A program made the translations under genes and the position numbers. From NCBI RefSeq assembly GCF_013403925.1, contig NZ_JABFDJ010000008.1, forward strand, positions 62,001-126,000: a stretch of 64,000 nt of DNA, in the 5' to 3' direction. Every line of letters begins with the position of its first letter. The first letter of the stretch is position 1. The stretch is from Winogradskyella wichelsiae (GTDB taxonomy: Bacteria > Bacteroidota > Bacteroidia > Flavobacteriales > Flavobacteriaceae). Under the pieces are notes generated by a model, which was not told the DNA's origin, ran no database searches, and worked only from the letters and a program-made list of their open reading frames with translations. Shown here piece after piece: positions 55,135 through 62,439 of the stretch.

Positions 55135-55857
55135 ATGCTAGCAATACTAAAAAAAGAAATAAACACCTTCTTCGCATCGCCAATTGGCTATTTAGTGATT
55201 GGTGTATTTCTATTACTCAACGGCTTATTTTTGTGGGTATTTAAAGGCGAATTCAACATTTTAGATAATGGACAAGCTAGTTTAACTTCTTTCTTCTTAC
55301 TTGCGCCTTGGATTCTTATATTTCTAGTTCCTGCAGTTACAATGCGTAGTTTTAGTGACGAAAAAAAGCAAGGAACTTTAGAGTTGTTAGTAACCAAACC
55401 AATTTCTCATTTTCAGATTGTTTTAGGCAAATACTTTGGTGCCTTTACATTAATAATATTGGCTTTAATACCTACATTACTTTATGTTTACACGGTTTTG
55501 GCATTGGGCAAGCCTGAAGGGAATTTAGATATGGGAAGTACAATCGGTTCCTATTTTGGCCTTCTATTTTTAGTCGGCGCATATACGGCTATTGGTGTCT
55601 TTGCCTCTACGCTTTCAGACAATCAGATTGTCGCATTTATTATAGCTGTTTTTATCTGCTTTTTTCTTTATTTTGGCTTTGAAGGAGTTTCTAATTACAA
55701 CATTTTTAACGACTTTGTCTACATGGAAAACCTCGGTATGTCTGCACACTATAACAGTATGAGTCGCGGAGTTATTGACACAAGAGATTTGATTTATTTT
55801 ATAAGTATTTCAGTCGCTTTTTTATTATTTACAACACTTAGAATTCAAAAAAAATAA
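55135..55857 (+). CDS. gldF: Gliding motility ABC transporter permease GldF
   Basis: A 240-residue inner-membrane protein with six hydrophobic helices. ILKKEINTFFASPIGYLVIGVF at the N terminus is the GldF signature, and RSFSDEKKQGTLELLVTKP is the ABC-2 permease coupling region. GldF, GldG and the ATPase GldA were found as essential for gliding in Flavobacterium johnsoniae; GldA is usually elsewhere and is not in this window. One base separates the stop from the next gene. Confidence 0.93.
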   Translation: MLAILKKEINTFFASPIGYLVIGVFLLLNGLFLWVFKGEFNILDNGQASLTSFFLLAPWILIFLVPAVTMRSFSDEKKQGTLELLVTKPISHFQIVLGKYFGAFTLIILALIPTLLYVYTVLALGKPEGNLDMGSTIGSYFGLLFLVGAYTAIGVFASTLSDNQIVAFIIAVFICFFLYFGFEGVSNYNIFNDFVYMENLGMSAHYNSMSRGVIDTRDLIYFISISVAFLLFTTLRIQKK

Positions 55858-55858
55858 A

Positions 55859-56365
55859 ATGATTATTACACCCTTATTAGTTCTATTTTTAATTGTCGTT
55901 TTTGTACTGATCTTTTTGTTCTTAAACACGGTAGATAAACGCAAATGGTTAACTGCACTTCTTAGTTTAGTACTTACCCCTTTTGCTTTTTTGTTTATGT
56001 TTTATCCATTCCTAAATATTTTGAGTAATTATCATCACCAAAAATACTTTAATAGTGAAGCTTGGACCGAAAACCCAAACTTACGTTATGAAATGATTGA
56101 TTACACTATTGAATCTGATACGTTAATAGGTGTTTCAAAAGATAAGATAAAAACATTATTAGGTGCTGAAGAATGGCTCACTTGGGATGATGCAAAAAAA
56201 GCACACGACACTAATAAATGGAATTATGCGCTAGGTATAGAACCAGGTGCTTTTACAGAGCATAAAGAATGTGTTGAAATCACTTTTGAGAACGATAAAG
56301 TTATTGCTTTAAAACCATATCGAGAAGCCATAACTTTCGAGAATACTGCAGATGAAAAAGAATAA
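55859..56365 (+). CDS. Small membrane protein with a BamE/SmpA-like domain, between gldF and gldG
   Basis: A 168-residue protein with two transmembrane helices (residues about 2-24 and 33-55), then a soluble domain of about 100 residues. The domain pattern IGVSKDKIKTLLGAEEW, then KWNYALGIEPGAFTEHKECV and FENDKVIAL, resembles the BamE/SmpA (OmlA) fold, in which a small lipoprotein domain recognises partners. It starts one base after gldF and overlaps gldG by 14 bp, so translation is tightly coupled to the gliding ABC transporter. I know no named gliding protein of this kind, and the function is unknown. Confidence 0.72.
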   Translation: MIITPLLVLFLIVVFVLIFLFLNTVDKRKWLTALLSLVLTPFAFLFMFYPFLNILSNYHHQKYFNSEAWTENPNLRYEMIDYTIESDTLIGVSKDKIKTLLGAEEWLTWDDAKKAHDTNKWNYALGIEPGAFTEHKECVEITFENDKVIALKPYREAITFENTADEKE

Positions 56366-58022
56366 AACCATAATATATACTGTTGCTATTATTGTTGGAC
56401 TCATTATTGTTAATGCAGTTTCAAGTTCTATATATCAACGTTTCGATTTAACAAAAGATCATCGCTATACGCTATCTGACAACTCTAAATCTCTAATTAC
56501 CAATTTAGATTCACCTTTAGTTATCGATGTATTTTTAGAAGGCGATTTTTCTTCAGAATTTAGATTACTTCAAACTGAAGTGCGACAAATAATTGAAGAG
56601 TTTCAGCTAGAAACTGATCAAATTTTCATTAATTACATTAACCCCATTCAAGATGAAGCGACTCGTGAACGTAATATTGAAGAGTTAACAAAATCAGGCT
56701 TAGAACCTTATATAAATACGAACAATAGCACAGGAAAAGTAACGCAAGACATTATATTTCCATGGGCTTTTGCAAGCTACAAAGGAGAAACGATAAAAAT
56801 CTCACTTTTAAAAAGAAGCATCACTCAAGGCTTACAAGAACAAATTAACAATTCTGTACAAGCTCTAGAATATGCTTTTGCTGACGGATTTAACAAGCTT
56901 GTGAATGCAAAATCTAAAAAAATAGCGATTTTAAAAGGTAATGGTGAGTTAGATGATATTTACATGGCCGATTTTCTAACAACCATAAAGCCCTATTATA
57001 ACATTGCACCTTTCACTTTAGATAGTGTTGCTTCTAATCCGCAAGGCACATTAGATAAGTTACAAAACTATGACTTAATTGTTGCTGCCAAACCAAGCAT
57101 TGCTTTTTCAGAAAATGAAAAATTAGTATTAGATCAATATACTATGAATGGTGGTAAAAGTTTATGGTTAACAGAAGCTGTTGCCATGGATAAAGACAGT
57201 CTATATAATGCAGCAGGACGCGGTGTTTCTATTATGCGAGATCTGCGCCTTAATGATTTTTTCTTCAAATACGGAGTTAGAGTTAACCCTACACTGGTAA
57301 AAGACCTTTATTCTGCTCCAATTATGTTATCTATTGGCGAAGGTAGCCAATCACAAATGCAGCCTATACAATGGCAATATTCGCCATTAGCAGCATCAAA
57401 CCCTAATCATTCTATTACTAAGAATTTAAACTTAGTAAAATTTGATTTTGCAAGCCCAATTGACACTCTAAAAAATAGTATTAAAAAATCGATACTATTG
57501 CAAAGTTCTCCAAAATCTAAATTAGAAGGAGCACCAACAACGATTTCATTAGACGAAGTAACAATGACGCCAGATGAAGACAGCTACAATAAAGGGTCTC
57601 AAAATTTAGCTGTACTCTTAGAAGGAGAGTTTTCTTCGGTTTACGATCAGCGTGTTGTACCTTTTAAAGTCACTAATTTTAAATCTAAAAGTACCGCAAC
57701 TAAAATGGTTGTTATTTCTGATGGAGATGTTATTAAAAATGAAGTTTTAAGAAACAGACCTCAACAATTAGGCTTTGACCAACTCACTGGTAAGTCATTT
57801 GGCAACAAGGAATTTTTACTAAATACGGTCAATTACCTTTTAGACGATTCTGGACTTATAAACATAAGATCTAAAGAAATAAATATTGCTTTTTTAGATA
57901 CTGATAAAATAAAAGAGCGCAAATCTAAATGGCAATTTATTAATATTGCTTTGCCTCTCATACTTTTAGCATTATTTGGCTTTATCTTCAATTATTTTAG
58001 AAAACGCAAATACACCTCTTAA
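56352..58022 (+). CDS. gldG: Gliding motility-associated ABC transporter substrate-binding protein GldG
   Basis: A 556-residue protein with an N-terminal helix (residues 5-26), a large periplasmic GldG/ABC-type substrate-binding part (about 30-520; FDLTKDHRYTLSDNSKSL is the conserved start, and WLTEAVAMDKDS is typical), and a C-terminal helix (about 530-548). It partners GldF and GldA. The start overlaps the upstream small gene by 14 bp. dnaN follows after 129 bp. Confidence 0.93.
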   Translation: MKKNKTIIYTVAIIVGLIIVNAVSSSIYQRFDLTKDHRYTLSDNSKSLITNLDSPLVIDVFLEGDFSSEFRLLQTEVRQIIEEFQLETDQIFINYINPIQDEATRERNIEELTKSGLEPYINTNNSTGKVTQDIIFPWAFASYKGETIKISLLKRSITQGLQEQINNSVQALEYAFADGFNKLVNAKSKKIAILKGNGELDDIYMADFLTTIKPYYNIAPFTLDSVASNPQGTLDKLQNYDLIVAAKPSIAFSENEKLVLDQYTMNGGKSLWLTEAVAMDKDSLYNAAGRGVSIMRDLRLNDFFFKYGVRVNPTLVKDLYSAPIMLSIGEGSQSQMQPIQWQYSPLAASNPNHSITKNLNLVKFDFASPIDTLKNSIKKSILLQSSPKSKLEGAPTTISLDEVTMTPDEDSYNKGSQNLAVLLEGEFSSVYDQRVVPFKVTNFKSKSTATKMVVISDGDVIKNEVLRNRPQQLGFDQLTGKSFGNKEFLLNTVNYLLDDSGLINIRSKEINIAFLDTDKIKERKSKWQFINIALPLILLALFGFIFNYFRKRKYTS

Positions 58023-58106
58023 AACATTATGCATAATTGCATTTAAAACAACTTAAACAGACCTATTTTGTTAATAAGTTTGTTTTATAAAACGCTTCTA
58101 TTGAGA

Positions 58107-58114
58107 TATATTTG
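58107..58114 (+). promoter_or_regulatory. -7 element of the dnaN promoter
   Basis: TATATTTG (perfect TAnnTTTG) lies 37 bp before dnaN. A TTG at 58080-58082 is 24 nt upstream, longer than usual, so the -33 is uncertain. Confidence 0.55.
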
Positions 58115-58151
58115 TAAGAACAATTAAAAGTATTAAACACAAATATTCAGC

Positions 58152-59270
58152 ATGAAATTTATTGTTTCAAGTACCTATTTATTAAAACAGCTTCAAGTAT
58201 TAGGAGGTGTTATTAATAACAGTAATACACTACCAATTTTAGATAACTTCTTATTTGAACTAAGCCAGTCAAAATTAACGATTTCGGCGAGTGATTTAGA
58301 AACTACAATGTCTGCAACTATTGATGTTGAAAGTGACTCTGAAGGAAGTATTGCTTTACCTGCAAGATTACTTTTAGATACTTTAAAGACGTTTCCTGAA
58401 CAACCCTTAACTTTTGTTGTTGAAGAAAATAACACGGTGGAAATTAGCTCTAATCATGGTAAATATGCATTAGCCTATGCAGATGGTGCTGAGTTTCCTA
58501 ATGCAGTTTCTATTGAAGATGCAAGTACTACAACCATTAAAGGAGATATCTTAGCAACGGCTATTAGCAAAACTATTTTTGCTGCTGGTAATGATGACTT
58601 AAGACCTGTAATGAGTGGAGTGTTTTTTCAATTCTCTCAAGATAGCCTAACATTTGTAGCTACTGATGCTCACAAATTAGTTAAATATACAAGAGCAGAT
58701 GTTACCGCTACGGAATCTGCAGAATTCATTATGCCTAAAAAACCTTTAAATCTTTTAAAAGGTATTTTATCAGGAAGTGATGATGATGTTTTAGTTGAAT
58801 ATAATGACTCTAACGCTAAATTTACTTTTGAAAACTCTATATTAATTTGTCGTTTAATAGATGGTAAATATCCAAACTATGAAGCGGTAATTCCTAAAGA
58901 GAATCCGAATAAATTAGTAATTGACAGAACACAATTTTTAAATTCAGTAAAGCGTGTTAGTATTTTCTCTAACAAAACAACACATCAAATTCGTTTAAAA
59001 ATTGCTGGCGCTGAATTAAATATTTCTGCAGAAGATATCGATTACTCTAACAAAGCAGAAGAACGTTTAACTTGTGATTACCAAGGTGACGATATGCAAA
59101 TTGGTTTTAACTCTCGTTTCTTAACTGAAATGATTAACAACCTAAATGCAGATAACGTGCAATTAGAGATGAGCTTACCAAACAGAGCTGGAATCTTAAC
59201 ACCAACAGATGGTTTAGATGAAGGAGAGCACGTTACAATGCTTGTGATGCCAGTAATGTTAAATAGCTAA
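58152..59270 (+). CDS. dnaN: DNA polymerase III subunit beta (sliding clamp)
   Basis: A 372-residue clamp made of three related domains (each about 120 residues). MKFIVSSTYLLKQLQVLGGVI opens the first; FAAGNDDLRPVMSGVFFQF is the typical start of the second, and GKYPNYEAVIP the start of the third. The C-terminal VMPVMLNS is the usual DnaN end. The clamp holds the replicative polymerase on DNA. It is not beside dnaA or recF here, which is normal in this group. A pair of hairpins follows. Confidence 0.97.
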   Translation: MKFIVSSTYLLKQLQVLGGVINNSNTLPILDNFLFELSQSKLTISASDLETTMSATIDVESDSEGSIALPARLLLDTLKTFPEQPLTFVVEENNTVEISSNHGKYALAYADGAEFPNAVSIEDASTTTIKGDILATAISKTIFAAGNDDLRPVMSGVFFQFSQDSLTFVATDAHKLVKYTRADVTATESAEFIMPKKPLNLLKGILSGSDDDVLVEYNDSNAKFTFENSILICRLIDGKYPNYEAVIPKENPNKLVIDRTQFLNSVKRVSIFSNKTTHQIRLKIAGAELNISAEDIDYSNKAEERLTCDYQGDDMQIGFNSRFLTEMINNLNADNVQLEMSLPNRAGILTPTDGLDEGEHVTMLVMPVMLNS

Positions 59271-59275
59271 TATCA

Positions 59276-59341
59276 ATTCCTTTGAAAAAAGGAATCTCTT
59301 ATATAATATTTTAAACACTCATTTTTTATGAGTGTTTTTTA
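59276..59341 (+). terminator. Tandem hairpins and terminator of dnaN
   Basis: A first hairpin (59276-59283 with 59288-59295, GAAA loop, no T tail) is followed by a perfect 10-bp terminator stem (59313-59322 with 59328-59337) with a T run. Confidence 0.85.
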
Positions 59342-59373
59342 TTACACATAGAAATAAGAATTCTAAAAAATAG

Positions 59374-59401
59374 AAAAGGCTCGCTAAATAGCGAGCCTTT
59401 T
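59374..59401 (-). terminator. Terminator of the DUF4870 gene
   Basis: A perfect 12-bp stem (59374-59385 with 59390-59401), a four-base loop and T-rich flanks, symmetrical enough to act on both strands. Confidence 0.92.
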
Positions 59402-59420
59402 ACTTCCATTATACAAATTC

Positions 59421-59783
59421 CTAACTAACAAAATTAAAAGACAATGGATAATATGGTAATTCACCTTTACTGGCTTTTATAGCATTTACAATTGGCATAA
59501 TAAATGCCAAAATTGCAACAAGTATTAAAGTTATAATCCCTAGCCCAAATAGAAAGATTAATGGAATGCTAATTATAGTATAAACAAGGGTGCTTATCTG
59601 AAAGTTTAAAATAGATTTTCCATGTACATCCATACCTTCTACTTGTTCTTTTTGAGTTGCCCAAATAATTAAAGGGGCAATAAAACCGCCAAAAACAGTT
59701 GCATAAGTTAGCAATTGAGATAAATGTGTTAAAACTAATAATTGATTGTCTGTGCGTTTAAGTGTTTGATAATTTGATTCCAT
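59421..59783 (-). CDS. DUF4870 membrane protein (Tic20-like)
   Basis: A 120-residue protein from the ATG at 59783; ten extra upstream residues from a second ATG look unrelated to the family. The DUF4870 pattern is clear: LVLTHLSQLLTYATVFGGFIAPLIIW, then HGKSILNFQISTLVYTII and two further hydrophobic helices. The family is distantly Tic20-like and has no known function. Single gene. Confidence 0.85.
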   Translation of the reverse strand: MESNYQTLKRTDNQLLVLTHLSQLLTYATVFGGFIAPLIIWATQKEQVEGMDVHGKSILNFQISTLVYTIISIPLIFLFGLGIITLILVAILAFIMPIVNAIKASKGELPYYPLSFNFVS

Positions 59784-59977
59784 AATTGATGATTTTTCAA
59801 CTATATGACGCATATATCTTTATTATGTTACAGAATACTTTCCAAATCACATAAAAAATAACAATAATTGCTTAACATTCGTTTATTAGTTTAACAAGAA
59901 TGATACACATACATAACACTTACGTAAAATAATTATACCAGCTTACATTATAACTTGCAACAAAAGTTATAATAGAT

Positions 59978-61714
59978 ATGAATAAGAATTTTAGCCGAAG
60001 AAATTTCATAAAAAATGCAGCCTTAGCAACTGGAGGAATTTTATTAGTTCCTAACTTTATTAGCTGCAGTAGTGATGATGATTTTACAAGTGGAAATGTA
60101 GATTTCACGGGATTTACAAATCAAAATTTCAATGAAGGAGTTGCTAGTTTCGACCCTACACAATCCCAAGTAATTATATGGACACGCTACACAACTGCTA
60201 TGCCATCTGTAACCTTACAATGGCAAATTGCAACCGATATAGATTTTACAACAATATTACGAAGTGGAGAAGTTGAAACAGACAGTTCTAGAGATTTTAC
60301 TGTTGCTGTTGAAATTCAAAACTTAGATACTAACTTAAAGCTTTATTATCGTTTTATAAACATTGAAGATGAAAGTAGCTCTCCTATTGGGGAGACTATA
60401 ACTTTACCAACAGGTAATGTTAATCAAATTAAATTAGGAGTAACTTCTTGTGCTAATTATGCCGCCGGTTTGTTTACCGTTTATAATTCTATGGCAAATT
60501 CTGACTTAGATATTGTAATCCATTTAGGGGATTATATTTATGAATATGGTGAAAACGAATATGGTACAAATGAATATACAGCAGCCTTAGGAAGAACGCA
60601 TAGCCCAACTCATGAAACAATTTCATTAGACGATTACAGAACGAGATATAAACAATACAGAAGTGATGAAAATCTTATGTTGCTTCACCAAAAGAAACCA
60701 TTTATCTGTGTTTGGGATGATCATGAAATATCAAACGATACTTATAAAGATGGTGCTGAAAATCACCAAAGTGATGAAGGTTCTTTTGAATCTAGAAAAC
60801 AAAGCGCCCTACAAGCTTACAGCGAATACCTTCCTGCTAAAACCAATGATATTAGCGTTATCTATCGTAGTTTCCAAATAGGAGATTTAGTTAATTTAGT
60901 AATGTTAGACACAAGGTTGATTGGTAGAGATAAACAATTAGTAATTACCGATTATTTTGATGCTACTGGTAGTTTTGATGCTGCTACATTTCAGCAAGAA
61001 TGGTTAGATACAAGTAGAACCATTTTAGGAACAACTCAGAAAAACTGGCTTTTAAATGAAGTAAGCGGTAACAGTGCAGAATGGCAAGTAATAGGACAAC
61101 AAGTTTTAATGGGTAAAATGATGGTTCCTGCTGAATTATTAATGGCTTTAACAACTATTATAGCTGAAATAACAGCAACAGGATCTGCTTCTGCAACATC
61201 AATGGCTAGTTTTCAACAACAATTAGAAGAGCTTGTAACATTAAAACTAAGAGTTCTTGCTAATGACCCTTCACTTACAGAAATAGAATTAGCACGAATA
61301 AATACTGTTTTACCTTATAATTTAGATGCTTGGGACGGTTATCCTGCCGAACGCGAAATTATATTAGAAGCTTTTGCAGATAAAAAAGTGGTTGTTTTAG
61401 CGGGTGACACACACAATGCATGGTCTAATGAAGTAACATCTAACAGCGGAAACGTTACAGTAACAGAATTTGCGACCTCATCAGTATCTTCCCCTGGTTT
61501 TGATACTTATTTAGGTTCGGAAGCGAGTTTTGTTGCCGGTTTTCAACAAGCCATAACCATTCTTATTGATGACTTAAATTATTTTGATTCTGCAAGACGT
61601 GGTTATATGGAAGTAACTTTTAGCCCAGGTTCTGCAACATCTAATTGGATATTTGTAGATACTGTTTTTTCTGAAACATATAGTACACAAACCGGAAATA
61701 CGGTTACTGTATAA
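59978..61714 (+). CDS. PhoD-family alkaline phosphatase / phosphodiesterase
   Basis: A 578-residue exported metallophosphoesterase. The N terminus is a twin-arginine signal (SRRNFIKNAALATGG) ending in a possible lipobox (NFISC), so it may be a Tat-exported lipoprotein. A PhoD N-terminal Fn3-like domain (about 40-150) precedes the phosphatase domain, with LGVTSCANYAAG, IHLGDYIYEYG, CVWDDHEISND and LAGDTHNAWS as metal-site motifs. PhoD uses iron and calcium to hydrolyse phosphate mono- and diesters. No Pho-box is recognisable. Single gene; a phosphate-scavenging role is likely. Confidence 0.92.
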   Translation: MNKNFSRRNFIKNAALATGGILLVPNFISCSSDDDFTSGNVDFTGFTNQNFNEGVASFDPTQSQVIIWTRYTTAMPSVTLQWQIATDIDFTTILRSGEVETDSSRDFTVAVEIQNLDTNLKLYYRFINIEDESSSPIGETITLPTGNVNQIKLGVTSCANYAAGLFTVYNSMANSDLDIVIHLGDYIYEYGENEYGTNEYTAALGRTHSPTHETISLDDYRTRYKQYRSDENLMLLHQKKPFICVWDDHEISNDTYKDGAENHQSDEGSFESRKQSALQAYSEYLPAKTNDISVIYRSFQIGDLVNLVMLDTRLIGRDKQLVITDYFDATGSFDAATFQQEWLDTSRTILGTTQKNWLLNEVSGNSAEWQVIGQQVLMGKMMVPAELLMALTTIIAEITATGSASATSMASFQQQLEELVTLKLRVLANDPSLTEIELARINTVLPYNLDAWDGYPAEREIILEAFADKKVVVLAGDTHNAWSNEVTSNSGNVTVTEFATSSVSSPGFDTYLGSEASFVAGFQQAITILIDDLNYFDSARRGYMEVTFSPGSATSNWIFVDTVFSETYSTQTGNTVTV

Positions 61715-61773
61715 TTTTAAAACTATACAGTAACTCCAAATCTATATTTATAAACAAAAGAAGGCAACCGTTG

Positions 61774-61983
61774 TTAGCAAGACTTACAACTACCGCCTTC
61801 TTTTTTTATGCCTAATTTTACCAGAATAGTTTCTAATAAACACCATTTGGTAAAAGCAGACTGAATTAAATTTACGCCAATAAATACGGTGAACCACATC
61901 CAATTTGGACTTACATAAACGGTAAGTACTACACTTAGTAATACCATGACACCAACAATAACTCTAAAATATGTATTTAACAT
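61774..61983 (-). CDS. DUF2892 membrane protein with C-terminal cysteines
   Basis: A 69-residue protein from the ATG at 61983; an upstream ATG would add 16 mostly basic residues. Two hydrophobic segments (residues about 6-25 and 30-50) match DUF2892, found near rhodanese and sulfur genes, and the C terminus ends GGSCKSC. FTKWCLLETILVKLG is the usual end of the family. It lies 19 bp after a PII-like gene in the same direction, on the downstream side of an RND efflux gene. The role is unknown; the cysteines hint at metal or sulfur binding. Confidence 0.82.
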   Translation of the reverse strand: MLNTYFRVIVGVMVLLSVVLTVYVSPNWMWFTVFIGVNLIQSAFTKWCLLETILVKLGIKKEGGSCKSC

Positions 61984-62002
61984 GTTTTCTTTTTTTTTAA
62001 GT

Positions 62003-62308
62003 TTAAATAGATTTTTCAATAGGAACCACAACCGCTTTAATAGGATTATTAGTTTCTACATTAGTATTAAATTCTTTTAATAGACCAAATAACGCATCAA
62101 TATTCTCATCTTCTGCAAACGAGAAAAATAAACGCGATTCATTGCCAAATTGCTCTCCTGGAAACCAACTCGAAGCCATCGTTACAGATGGTCCGGTTTT
62201 ATGACCATCAATATCGGAACTACTTAGATTCTGAATATTGGCTTTTTTAAATAATTTCAAAACCTCTTTTTGAAATTCTTCTACTGCTGTAACTATGACT
62301 AATTTCAT
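62003..62308 (-). CDS. PII-like small protein associated with RND efflux
   Basis: A 101-residue cytosolic protein with a ferredoxin-like alpha-beta pattern: KLVIVTAVEEFQKEVLKLF, then IQNLSSSDIDGHK and LFFSFAEDENIDALFGLL, ending in a strand (IKAVVVPIEK). This resembles PII-superfamily proteins (compare DUF3240) that accompany metal-type RND pumps. No T-loop motif of true GlnB is present. It lies between the RND permease and a DUF2892 gene on the same strand. The family call is tentative. Confidence 0.65.
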   Translation of the reverse strand: MKLVIVTAVEEFQKEVLKLFKKANIQNLSSSDIDGHKTGPSVTMASSWFPGEQFGNESRLFFSFAEDENIDALFGLLKEFNTNVETNNPIKAVVVPIEKSI

Positions 62309-62332
62309 GTTGTTTTTGTATTATGTTATGAC

Positions 62333-62434
62333 CGTCACTTCAAGTGATTTTCGATAGAAAACTATATCGAGAAGTCTTGATTAACATATTCTCGATACAA
62401 TTTTTTCGTACCTCAAAAACTACTCGAAGTGACG
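62333..62434. repeat. Intergenic inverted-repeat element (cruciform-like)
   Basis: Outer arms of 13 bp (62333-62345 with 62422-62434, one mismatch) enclose a perfect 9-bp inner pair (62365-62373 with 62389-62397). Between them lie two smaller T/A stems. Long imperfect elements of this look recur in flavobacterial intergenic regions, from memory. It fills the gap between the RND gene and the PII-like gene. Confidence 0.8.
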
Positions 62435-62439
62435 ACCTG

